Positions 29,601 through 39,600 of a stretch of 64,000 nt of DNA are shown here, piece by piece; within the stretch, counting starts at the first letter, position 1; each line of letters begins with the position of its first letter. Where the stretch lies: assembly GCA_947489685.1 (NCBI GenBank), contig CANLEM010000004.1, positions 186,001 to 250,000 of the forward strand. The letters run 5' to 3'. Under the pieces are notes generated by a model, which had not been told where the DNA came from, ran no database searches, and saw only the letters and a program-made list of their open reading frames with translations. Position numbers and translations under genes: made by a program. The DNA comes from an uncultured Aquimarina sp. GTDB taxonomy: Bacteria > Bacteroidota > Bacteroidia > Flavobacteriales > Flavobacteriaceae.

Positions 29601-31429
29601 TTGTCTCTTCCATCGGTTTCGTCTAATTTTCCTTTTACAATAAGAGTAGATCCACCACCATTACCTCCATCACTCTCTGATGTAAGGTTAATGTTAAAGT
29701 TAAACAGAAGTTCTGCTGTTTTACCTCCTGCGGGAGTTCTTAATCCAATTTCATTTACTGTTAGCGGAAAATTAGCAATTTTCATCTCTCCTCGATATCC
29801 AAAATAGGTTACCGAGAATTTTGGAGATTCTGTTTGTAACAGCATATTTTCAAATACGATCCCTTTAAAATCTACTGTTTTATCTTGTGATTCTGTAGCT
29901 CCAGAATTATTATCATCACCTCCGCCTTTTAGACCTGAAGCAATATTTACTGTACCATTTAAATTGGCTTTTGGTCTAAACTTACCATCTTTAACCTTCA
30001 TCTCTATAAAAGAATCTTTGGTTAAAATCACCTTGGCACTCCAAACATCAAAATCAATATCCTTTGTACTAGTCACTCTTAGTGTATATTCGTCCGGTTG
30101 AATAACAGCAGCATAAGCCAAGCGATCGATCTTGGAAACAGGCAGTACAAGTTCTCCATTAAACTCTCCTGCTCGTAATCTATTGGTTTCGATATCGATT
30201 AAAAACTTGTCTAACGAGAATTTCCATTTGGAGGCAGATCCTTCATCGATAGAGATTATATTTTCTCCTGTAAACTTTCCGGTAACCCCTTGCGAATCAA
30301 TTATTAAATTAGAGGCACCAAAAGCCACCCTTTTATCTTGATTTTTCTTTTTAAATTCTTTGGGCAATACTACCTCGAGAGTATTGATATATACTCCTCT
30401 CCATAAATCAGGGTTTTCGCTATAGTATTTACTTAAATAACTTCCTGGCATCGCAGGATCATTACGCAAATCACTAAAGTCCAGAATAGCCGTATTTAAT
30501 CTAAACGTTGTTCCTTTTAAACCTTTTACACCAAACTCGGGTAATGATATATTTACAACAATATCATTCCAGTCTCCTATAACGGTTCTAAAACTAGATT
30601 CTACATACCCCAATTTTTCTTTACCATCTTTATCTACTGGATATAAAAAAGTATTTGAAAATTTAATGTCGGCATCAATTCCTAATTCCTTAAAACCCGA
30701 ACAATCTATCAAGGCATAGGTAGCCGGTTCTTCAAAACTTCCTTTTAGGGTAACTAGTACTTTACCACTATCAAAATTAAAAGTGAATTGTGAAATCAAA
30801 GCTAGTTTTGCATCGCCAACGATTCCTCCTTCATGAGATAATTTAATATCATTTCCTCCTAAAATAAGGACTCCTTTCGGTGTTACTACTTTAAGAAAAA
30901 CAGTTAATTCGGTAAATGCTGGCTTAAATACGGCTTTTGCAATACCGACTGTATAAGTAACATTGCTAATTTTTTGTGGGCTGATCGCTACAGGTAGTTC
31001 CTGAAGAACATCCTCGGTAAGCAGGTCTACATAATTTTGGGTTTGGTCAATTGTGGCAAATGTATTTTCTGCCATATCTAACCATTTCTTATTTTTAAGA
31101 GAGTCTTGGGTATTGAACTGAAAACCTTCTTTTATCTCCTCGATCATGGGTTTAGAAACTACCTCGGGAGTATCAAATCTATCTAATGATGAAAAACTTC
31201 GAAAAGCCTTTACAGGTAATGCAGTTTTTTTTATTGCCGAAATCTCAATAGGCTCTGATAAAGTATCTTTATTCCTATCGTTATTGGTAATTTCGGTTTC
31301 GGATATACCTTTTGAATATTCAAAGTTTATCGGTGTAGTATTAATAATACTACCAAAATCTGTAGCCGCATTAGCAGTTACAGATAGTAAAAGGTATATA
31401 AATGTAAGGAATCGTAATTGTCTTGTCAT
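26687..31429 (-). CDS. Giant exported beta-rich protein, unknown family
   Basis: A 1580-residue protein with a signal peptide (MTRQLRFLTFIYLLLSVTANA). I do not recognise the family. What can be seen: an extended region to about residue 130, a long series of beta strands rich in V/I-x-L/F alternation and Gly (about 150-1100), a proline run (GSPPPPS, about 910), several Gly-rich strands such as FRGYLGGHYNLLGGLIKG that look like outer-membrane or beta-solenoid segments, and a C-terminal region (about 1150-1580) with FN3-like or Big-like features. The composition does not suggest an enzyme. It lies between a small barrel gene and the FN3 protein in one minus-strand series, so it is probably a structural or outer-membrane part of the SprB-repeat complex. 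It has no sorting domain. Confidence 0.65.
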   Translation of the reverse strand: MTRQLRFLTFIYLLLSVTANAATDFGSIINTTPINFEYSKGISETEITNNDRNKDTLSEPIEISAIKKTALPVKAFRSFSSLDRFDTPEVVSKPMIEEIKEGFQFNTQDSLKNKKWLDMAENTFATIDQTQNYVDLLTEDVLQELPVAISPQKISNVTYTVGIAKAVFKPAFTELTVFLKVVTPKGVLILGGNDIKLSHEGGIVGDAKLALISQFTFNFDSGKVLVTLKGSFEEPATYALIDCSGFKELGIDADIKFSNTFLYPVDKDGKEKLGYVESSFRTVIGDWNDIVVNISLPEFGVKGLKGTTFRLNTAILDFSDLRNDPAMPGSYLSKYYSENPDLWRGVYINTLEVVLPKEFKKKNQDKRVAFGASNLIIDSQGVTGKFTGENIISIDEGSASKWKFSLDKFLIDIETNRLRAGEFNGELVLPVSKIDRLAYAAVIQPDEYTLRVTSTKDIDFDVWSAKVILTKDSFIEMKVKDGKFRPKANLNGTVNIASGLKGGGDDNNSGATESQDKTVDFKGIVFENMLLQTESPKFSVTYFGYRGEMKIANFPLTVNEIGLRTPAGGKTAELLFNFNINLTSESDGGNGGGSTLIVKGKLDETDGRDKWKFDGVKLERVFIQMEVAGMELKGAIFIFDNDPTYGKGFAGAVGAKFTKGVQLDVEAKALFGRTPEFRYWFADASVTIPSGIPIFTGFALNSFGGGASNRMKMAGVTNDPNAAYTQIGASTSGVIYKPDVNSGLGLKASVGIITQNSEELFHATVEFGMTFLKSGGLQDIYFKGHGELVAALPGDFFETLTDNLGDIASVGGAIGLPAQSPSGAMTVDVFIGYDFVNNIFHSTSEIYINFGILKGVGPGGRAGWMDFYVAPDEWHILIGTPDDPVGIALNLGILKLETRSYFMAGDGLPGSPPPPSIVAEILGIDASELDYTRDLNALESGKGLAFGAHLSVTTGDLSFLIFYARFDAGIGFDIMVKDYGDARCKGSTEQIGLNGWYANGQSYAYLQGELGLTFKLFGSKKKIPIIKGGGAVILQARLPNPVWFRGYLGGHYNLLGGLIKGRFRFKVELGEKCEIVGGSVLDGIVVIGDMTPKEGSADVDVFAAPQVVFNLQINKVFEIPDETGDRKYRILLDKFDVSKDGSPIVGEVKWNNKNDVAVFYSHEILPPNSGLKGYVQVHFEEYVNGNWQNIMDEGKVAIETKEINFTTGEAPKTIPLNNIAYMYPAVGQKNFFIDEYKTGYINLKRGQSYLFDAVPNWKKTMIMNGNNGVEARENFGYNKGKKQVTFSLPKNMNTQVGYSVQIQLIPPQSDISANVKESYSKENLGGDVASDGDKTGSFAGTSGGNVSGSDVELKNRTADGVITQGDERELLAFEFGTSQYTTFDKKMRQMRENKELYEHVTYPYGLTLSSAIDPLEPFDLSELVGSDYTGNVPLVIVRAIPEDSYYKNQIYPMLYQNYPLEGTITVDRDTERVGVPPLEGVEPQSWYLTYLENEYTGETELYNPYRYNLTHYYHQDYEDLRYKLVNSETAINESKYAKLITEPFPLMRKGKYKTELKYVLPGQVKSGKAQTVKYTNPLYD

Positions 31430-31485
31430 AAATAAGAGACCCTAATTAGTATTAATATTTTGTTCTTTTCTATAAGATCATTTAT

Positions 31486-32079
31486 TTAAAATAAATATCC
31501 CACAGATAGTTGAAAGACACCATTCGTATCTTCAAAGTTATTATCAATATCGTATATATCAGATAATCCTACATTGTATCTAGCTTGTGCAAAAAAGTGT
31601 TCTGTAAAATTATACCCCACACCAAAATCAAAACTAAAATCAATACTCTTGAATTGATCCTTTGCATCTTCTTCTCCTTGTAGTACACCATTTATAGTAT
31701 CCTGAGTACCGGCATCGATCAAAATCCCTAATTGCGGACCCGCTTCGATACTAAGTCCTTTTACCAAATAGTATTTTGCTAATACAGGCAGATTTATATA
31801 GTTTAATCTTAATTCTGTTTCGATGTCTGCAATACCTTGAGTTTCTGCAGATGCTCCTTGAGCCGAGTACAATAATTCTGGCTGGAGCGCAAACTTATCG
31901 TTAAACTTAACTTCTAGTACAGCACCAGCATGAAAAGAAGTTCTACCACTAATATCGGGAGTATCCCCAGACAAGCTTGCCAGGTTTAACCCTCCTTTAA
32001 TTCCAAATTTAATTTCTTGCGCTTCTGAAAGAGTAGTTATAAAAACAGTAGCAAATAAAAAGAGTACAATTTTATTCAT
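31486..32079 (-). CDS. Small outer-membrane beta-barrel protein (porin/PorT-like family)
   Basis: A 197-residue protein: signal peptide ending LSEAQ, then eight amphipathic strands. It has the usual start of this family, FGIKGGLNLASLSGD, later LRLNYINLPVLAKYYL and GLSIEAGPQLGILI, and a final strand ending in phenylalanine (FQLSVGYLF). These are hallmarks of the 'outer membrane protein beta-barrel' family common in Bacteroidota. It heads the four-gene minus-strand series down to the SprB-repeat protein, with a 56-base gap to the next gene. A role as membrane anchor of that series is plausible; no specific function can be assigned. Confidence 0.82.
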   Translation of the reverse strand: MNKIVLFLFATVFITTLSEAQEIKFGIKGGLNLASLSGDTPDISGRTSFHAGAVLEVKFNDKFALQPELLYSAQGASAETQGIADIETELRLNYINLPVLAKYYLVKGLSIEAGPQLGILIDAGTQDTINGVLQGEEDAKDQFKSIDFSFDFGVGYNFTEHFFAQARYNVGLSDIYDIDNNFEDTNGVFQLSVGYLF

Positions 32080-32428
32080 AATTAGGTTAGTTTATAAAAA
32101 ATTGATAATTAGGTTTTAAGATAGTATACAATGTAGAAGTAGCCGATTTGGCAATGCACAAAATCATAAAGATTTCTAAAGCGAATATACCTATAAGAAA
32201 TAGTAATTCTAATGTCATAATTTTGGGGCCAAAATTGGAAGAGCGAAAATACGAAAATTAACGACATCTTAACAATTTTTAGGGCATTTTTTAAGCTAAA
32301 CGTTAGTAAACCAATTTTTTAAGAAAAATATAATTATTCTAATTACCTATAAAACAATTTCATTTTTACGTTTCTAAGTTATTATTGATATTATTTTATA
32401 TTATAATTTATTATTCTAAAAATCATAT
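32080..32428. other. AT-rich intergenic region upstream of the SprB-repeat operon
   Basis: About 350 bases separate the unknown gene at 32429 from the small barrel gene. I see no coding frame, tRNA or strong hairpin. It presumably holds the promoter of the four-gene series and marks a boundary between the toxin/immunity block and the SprB-repeat block. Confidence 0.4.
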
Positions 32429-32995
32429 TTAATACTTTCCTCCAAAATTAGCCTTACCAAGAAATTTCCCTTTTTCAACATCCAAATACTGAGTTTCGAA
32501 AAACATTTTATCAGATACTGTTACAGCTATTTTTCCTTTCTTCTTTCTTAAAACATCCATGACTCCATGCATTACAACAGTTTCTTTTATCTTACCCCAT
32601 AATGTTTTAATCTCTTTTTTATGTGGAGGAACCACCCAAGTAGTTACATCTGATTCATTAGACAAATTATCTCCAGAAACACCATGTATCATTTCATTTG
32701 TCCTAAAGACCGGGGCTTCAATAACATGCCTTATAGTACCGTCATATTTATAAACAACCAAATTATGTGGGTGCGCATGCTTTTTTGACCAATTTCCTTC
32801 AAACAAAACAACTACATAATTATTGAAAGTTTCAAAAAAAAATGTGTTCCCTTCATCTTCAACAACAATTTTATCTCCATCAAAATACCAAACAATCTTA
32901 ACAGGATAATTACGTAATGCCCATATTTGATCCAATTGATCATAATTCAATCGAGATCCATCTCTAGTATAAAATGAAAGATTTTCTATTACCAT
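32429..32995 (-). CDS. Unknown cytoplasmic protein downstream of the toxin/immunity pair
   Basis: A 188-residue protein with no signal or membrane segment. I do not recognise it. It begins with a compact domain containing VKIVWYFDGDKIVVEDEGN and NNYVVVLFEGNW, then a basic helix (KKEIKTLWGKIKETV) and a Lys/Gly-rich end. It starts 60 bases after the SUKH-type immunity gene on the same strand. Extra small cytoplasmic genes behind polymorphic toxins are often orphan or second immunity genes, and that is the best contextual guess. A regulatory or metabolic role cannot be excluded. Confidence 0.55.
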   Translation of the reverse strand: MVIENLSFYTRDGSRLNYDQLDQIWALRNYPVKIVWYFDGDKIVVEDEGNTFFFETFNNYVVVLFEGNWSKKHAHPHNLVVYKYDGTIRHVIEAPVFRTNEMIHGVSGDNLSNESDVTTWVVPPHKKEIKTLWGKIKETVVMHGVMDVLRKKKGKIAVTVSDKMFFETQYLDVEKGKFLGKANFGGKY

Positions 32996-33055
32996 TTTCT
33001 ATATATAAGGTACATCTATTCGAAAGTTAAGTTAATATTTTTCTGCTATTCTATA

Positions 33056-33625
33056 TTATTCTGCATCGTTCCTTAATCTCCAAAAATCCTCTTCCCACTC
33101 TTTATATAAATTACTATAAGCTTCTTCATCTAGATCACTAAAATCTTTTGTAAAATGCAACCTAGAAATAAACGAGAAAATATCATCCGTTATTTTAATA
33201 AATTTCACCTCATTATCTGCATTGTACACCCAAATTTGATCCCAATTTAGATTTTCGTTACACCCTACATAAAGTCCGCCAAATCCAGCCTGACCCAAAT
33301 AGGCTATCCTTAAGAGTTTGTTATCTTTCCATTCTATATCCTCCTTAGAATTTTTCCATTGAGTAAAAAGTTGATCAACATCTAAAAAATCATTAAGGTA
33401 AATTTTTTCATCATTTAAATAAAAACAAATGCTACCCAACTGAGCTAAATCCTCATCCTCATCTAGATAATGATCTAGATTAAATTTATCTTCACCCAAT
33501 TCAAACAAATCAATAAATTTTCTATAAAAAGGTGGCAAGTTAATACCGAATTCCTTTTCCTTTTTGTTTATATCTAGATCTAAATTTAGATCCTTTGTTC
33601 TTAAAAAATCAAATCCCTTTTTCAT
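33056..33625 (-). CDS. SMI1/KNR4 (SUKH)-family immunity protein
   Basis: A 189-residue cytoplasmic protein. Residues about 15-60 carry the SUKH start pattern: a helix with KKEKEFGINLPPFYRKFIDL (E..LP..Y..F), then FNLDHYLDEDEDLAQLGSI and acidic loops; later LLRIAYLGQAGFGGLYVG and DQIWVYN. SUKH proteins are the commonest immunity partners of HNH/EndoVII-type nuclease toxins, and they bind and block the toxin. It begins ten bases after the stop of the WHH toxin gene, the classic arrangement of a cognate pair. The strong net negative charge fits a partner for the Lys-rich nuclease domain. The specific pairing is an inference from position. Confidence 0.85.
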   Translation of the reverse strand: MKKGFDFLRTKDLNLDLDINKKEKEFGINLPPFYRKFIDLFELGEDKFNLDHYLDEDEDLAQLGSICFYLNDEKIYLNDFLDVDQLFTQWKNSKEDIEWKDNKLLRIAYLGQAGFGGLYVGCNENLNWDQIWVYNADNEVKFIKITDDIFSFISRLHFTKDFSDLDEEAYSNLYKEWEEDFWRLRNDAE

Positions 33626-33635
33626 TAGATACTAA

Positions 33636-36600
33636 TTAAAATGGCGACTCAAAAAGTCCTTTCAAATATTTAGTAATAATAGATGCTCCTCCGGTATGTG
33701 CTACTTGATTATGAGCATCAGATACAACTAGCATTATTGTTTTTCCGTCTTCATGATGATGCCATGTATAGGTGTTTTTTTGTCCGTTTATTGTTAATTC
33801 TACATTAGTAGATTTTGATTTTATTTTAATATTTGGATCATTCTTAAATTTATTTTTCAACCACTTTGTAGCCGTTGAGAAATCTTCATGACCACCTGTT
33901 AAATCATCTGTTTTAAGAGCAAACTCTTTACCAGGCCCAAATTTAGAATCTATAAAATCTGAATACCCATATTTATTAAAATACACATCGTATTTATCAT
34001 TTCTAGTCTTAACCGTAAAGTCCCCTGTTACCTTTTTCCCATCTACAATTGGTCTATTTCCTGGTAACTGGAAATTTTTAGAAGCATACAACTCATCTAG
34101 TTTTTGAAGCTGAGTATCTGTGAGTTTTTCAATTCGCGAAATTAAATCTGCATCTGTTACTTCGTCTAAACGATTTAAGAAATTTCTAGCATTTTCAAGA
34201 CCACCTAACTCGTTTAACTTGTTTATTATCTTTCCAATCTTACTTGATCCTTTCCCTAATCTTAATACAGGATTACCTGAAACATTTGGAGAATTTATAT
34301 TAAGATCTTCTATTACATTATTAGGCCTAGCAACATACCATTTATCCGTTTGGATAGCCCCATCTGCATATATATTTACCTCTCCCGTAGAGTACACAAT
34401 ATCTCTACCTAGAGATTTACTAATTTCGAGAGCAGAAGTACCATCATCGCAAGATAACAAACGAATAGTTTTTGAAGGATCGATATCCTGAAGTTTTTCT
34501 GCCAATGCAGAAGCCTCGGCTATTGTTTCGGTTATATCTGTTTTTATTACAAATTTACCAGATTCATTAGGAATCGCATGAATTACAACATCTACAAAAT
34601 TATCTGTAGTATTAAACTTAATTCCATTTTTTAATACATTGAGATCCGAGCCAGCCAAATTAACTATGTCATCCGTGAGCTTATTAAATGTTAAAGCATT
34701 TGTCCCAGAAGCAGCAGTTGGATTTAAAATTGTTCTCTTTACAACTTTTAGATAATTTGACGAATTAGTACTGTACCAATTATCCATAAATTCATATTGA
34801 TGTGCTCCTCCTTTATAAGCAGTTCCATCGACATCAACCTGAGGACCAATTGGTCCACTTCTTACTTGAATTGGTTGAAGTATTTCATACTCTCTTATAA
34901 CCAAAAGATCATCTGCTGGATTTTTCCAACTTACCAATACAGCTAAATCATTTCTCAATTCATCTATTGAAGTAATCGCATCTTTGGAACCAAAACCACC
35001 TGGCACTTTTTGTCCATCGTATTCTACTATAAACACCTTATCTCCAGGTTTAAGAACGACATCACTTACATTATCTACTCCTGAAGCATATGGTGGAAAG
35101 TTCCCGTTTTTGGTAAACACATAATTAATTAAATCACCATCGTGTGTATTTCCTGCCGAAAATTTGGCTCTAAAAAGCGGTTTACCTCTATAATCCTTAA
35201 GAACAGATACTACTTCGGTATAATTCTTACCGTTAACAGAAATCGTCGCTGTAAACTCTCCCGCGAGTTGTGTATAATTCTCTACTTTTGAGAAAATTTC
35301 AACTTCACTTAAAATACCATCAGGGCTAATTTTACAGAATGTTTTACCGTCAAACTGAAGATGCAATAACTTATTTACAATTTTTTGTTGAAGGGTTCCG
35401 CTAGGCAATAAATCTATTGATTTTGCAAAAGCACTTCCTGCATTTTCCAGATAGAATTTTGACATGGTCCTCATAGAACCTTGATAGAAATTTTTAATTT
35501 CATCAACAGGATTAATGCCGCTTGCAACAAGATTGTCGTATTTAATTCCTATTGCGGCTATATGCTCTGATAACTTATTTATATAAGCTACACGATCAAC
35601 TTTTTTCAAAGATTGGATAGCGCTCGCGAATTTCTTTAAATCCAAAGTAACTTCTATACCATCAAGGTTTTTCGCATTTTTCACAAAAGTTTTAAAGGCT
35701 TCGGTTCCCGATTCTAAAACTTTTCCTGCACCCGTTTTCAACTTAGCCAATCCTTTAGGTAAATTAGCAACAGCCGAGGGTAAATTAGCTATTCCCCATA
35801 ATATATTAGCCGTTTCTAATCCTGCAACAAAATTTTCTCCAAATGCCTTTTTCATCTCATCGCCATACAAGGCAATTGTTGCATCTGTTGTAGCAAATAC
35901 GATCTCTGCTCCCAAAGCTGCTAGAGATGCACCCCCTGTACCTGGTGCTGCTATCACAGATAAAACTATCACTACCCCATCTACTCCTACTCTGATAGCA
36001 GTTGCCAATTGATCAGAACCAATATAACCATCCATCCATGCGAGATAAAATGCCGGGATAGCAAGAATATCACCCGCCTTATACGTTAGCTCTGGTGTAA
36101 CTTTTACTTCCTCCAGTAACTCAATAAAAATATAATCAAAAGGAGCAAAGCTTTCATCAACAACCTTCTTACTTTTATCATCAGTATCGGTTATATTAAC
36201 AGTGACTTTAATTTCTTTCCCTTCGGGACCAGCTACTAGTTTATAATCATTTTTCTTTCCTGTTCCATTAAAAAAACTAGCCCTAGTCATTGGCACATAA
36301 TTACCGCTGACTAATTTAATATCTCCAATTTTTGCAGTTAAATAGTTTTGTCTTTCATTTCTATACTCAGTTAAATTTTCAGGAAACTGATTTTCTGCCA
36401 GTTGACCAGAAAGAATAAAATTTTTGGCCAGCGAGGTAACAAAATTCTCAAAACGTTTATTATCATTATCAATAGAACCCCACCAATTCTTATTTTTAAG
36501 GACATCCCAAATCTGGAAAAACAACTTATAACCATCTTTTTTAAAGTAATCTATAAAATCTCTTGCCTGGCTACTAGACATGTCGTTAAACATTGCAGAT

Positions 36601-39600
36601 ATAACATCCTCGGTATCCGAAAACCAGAACCAACTCCAGTCATCTCCTTCGCCAATTGCATGCTGGATGATGTCAATCCTATCTTGTACTTTACCAGATT
36701 TAGCTTCTGATATCAACTTAGAATACGTACTCGTAAATTTGAACAGAAAATCGGAAGATCCACTAAGTGCATCAGCACATTTAATAAAGAGATCATGACC
36801 GTCCTTCGAAAGTTCTTGGTAGACAAATTCTTTATCTTCTGGACTGCTTATATTATTTAAAATATTACCCAATAAGGCCCCTAAAGAATCTCCTTCTCCG
36901 GACAAGGCACTTGGATTATCCAAGACCCAACGCACAAGTAATATTTTATCTATTATTTTACCTTCTTCATCAATTAGTTTAGAAAAACCAGTTACTGCTC
37001 TTCCTATTAACTCTTCTGCTTTATTATGAGGAGGATGCTCCCCAATTGACTTTACAAAAAGTAAAAAATTATCAAAGCTATCCTTTGACAGGTATTCATA
37101 TAGCTTTTTCTTATCACTAGGGAATTTTGTAAATAAGAACGATTTAAAAATTTTATTCCAATATCCATTACCCGTAAAACCAACATTTCTAATTTTTACA
37201 TTTTCCAATAAGTAAATGACATCATTAGTCGTTCCTTTTTCTGCAATAAGTGTAATTACAGTATCATACATTTTATTCCAAAAAGAATCTTCAAATCTTC
37301 TTTTAAACAAGCTTTCATGAAAATCATGAAATAATTTGAAATTATTTTCTTGAAGTGCATTATAGTAAAACTCTTTTTCAGCTTCTTTTATATTAGAATT
37401 AAATATTTTATCCACATTACTTTCTGAAAGTAAATCAGGAATTTTAGAAGCATTAGCATTTAGTGATTGGATTTCGATCAATGCCTTAATTAGATCAACC
37501 CTAACTTCTTTAGTCTCACTATTATTATGCATGTATAAAATAACATCCAAGAAATTTGATAAATTATTTCCGTCAAACCAATAGATCGAAGAATCATTCA
37601 TCTTTTGTAGTAGATTCAGGTAAATTTTATTCTCCCCTTCTTTCAACTCATCAAAAAATGTAACATAATCATTAGATTTAATGACAGTCATTATCCTTAG
37701 AATCGCTATTTCTTTATCCTCAGGGATAGAATCAGAACTAGCTAATTTCTTGAATACACTTATCACATCATTATAAACGAACTTTCTTAAAGAACTCAAA
37801 CATGCATCATTAATAGCTTTTACAAGCTCATCTTGTGTTGCAGACGCGTTTGTGAAGGTGGTTAACAAACTATTATAACCCGCCTCAACGGTTGCCTGAT
37901 TTTGACATTCTGAACTTGCATCATGTTTTAATATATCTGCCAATAATTTAACCGAAGAACATTCTGGTTTTGATCCAGCATTATAATAATATTTTACAAT
38001 TCCTGCATTTGGTTTTAATTGCCCCTCTATTCTTTTTTGTAATTCACTAATCGACAAACCACTAGGTGAATCCCATGAAATGTCTTGAGAATAGTAGTTA
38101 CACCCATTCTCTGCAGAAATTCCAACTCTAACTATATTACCGCTACCATATTCAAAAGAACCACCAACTTTTGAAAAATACTTTCCTGTTTCCTTATTTT
38201 TATATCCTTCAAATTTATCTCCTTTTGTATATGCTTTGTAGAACCCCTTTTTGGTTATTTTTAAATTTTCTCCACTACCTTCTTTTTCATAGACACTAAT
38301 TCCAGCTATTAAATACTTGAAATTTTTTGATATAGATACAATACCAAAAGTATTAGCTCCATTGGTTTTAATTCGTTTAACAATTTTACCATTAGGATGA
38401 ATTCCCTGTGTCAAAGAAAGTCCATCTGCAGCAAACTCATTACCCGAACCTTCAATAAGTTCATCTGTTTCAAACAACTGAGATACGTACTGTCCCTCCT
38501 CATCATTCTGGAAAATATACAATTTCAGCCCAGGAGCGTGGATTTTTTTCCAATCCATATGATTCAATACAGTACCATTATTTTTGCTATCCATTAACCA
38601 ATTGGTGCTACCCCCAGTAAATCCATACGTTTCCCAAGGATGTTCTAAACCAAATATTCCATGACCTAATTCATGAGCAATGGTTTTTACTACATTGCTT
38701 GGATTAAAGGCAAAACCATATTGTCTTTTCAGAGGCATAAACCCTTGTATATCTGGATCAGAAGGCTTTATATCATTTCCTAAAACGAAAATATAATATC
38801 GGTTTTTTTCATAGTTTCCCCTATCCTTGTAGTATTGATTAATCGCTCTTTCCTCTGCCGTATACTGAGCCAATAGGCTACTATCACCTACATCTATTGC
38901 ATTGTCACCATCAATATCCCAAATACTTTTACCAATATTTAAAGGATTTTCTATTTTAATATTGAAATTAACTCCGGCCTTATTGTAAATTTCATTAACA
39001 CCTGCAATTACAGTATTTGAAACTGTAGTATTAATAGGTACTATAGAAACATTAATATCTTTTACTTCTTGAGAGGCCAAGTGCACCATATTAAATACCC
39101 CAGCTATTGCATATTTACCGTCAGAATCCTTTGGTTTTAGTGTTGCCAATACCTCTTCGATCGCATAATCAAATTTTTTCTGAAGCTTTAATGTAGCAAC
39201 ATCACCACTCCACGTTGCATTTACTTTTACCCCATCTTTAGTCTTAAAAGCGATATCATCTTTGGTAATTGTATTATCCGAAAATGTAGCTTTGGCAGTG
39301 ACAACATCTTCTTCGTGCCCAGCTATACTTGCTACTACCTTATATGGTATTGTATATTCTCCACCATCAGACACAGTGATTGTTTTATATTCACCCTTTA
39401 CTTTATCTGCTATACCACTAGGCGCGGCATCAAAATAATAATAGCCAGATTCCTCAAAATCTATGCGAACACCTTTTGCAGATATTTGAGAAGCTCCATT
39501 TTGATCCATACCCGTAGTATTATCAGTAGTAGCGGCTCCTCCTTCTCCTTTTTCTCCCTTGGTTATAGTTCCATCCTCTCCTACAGTCCAAGGAGTACCT

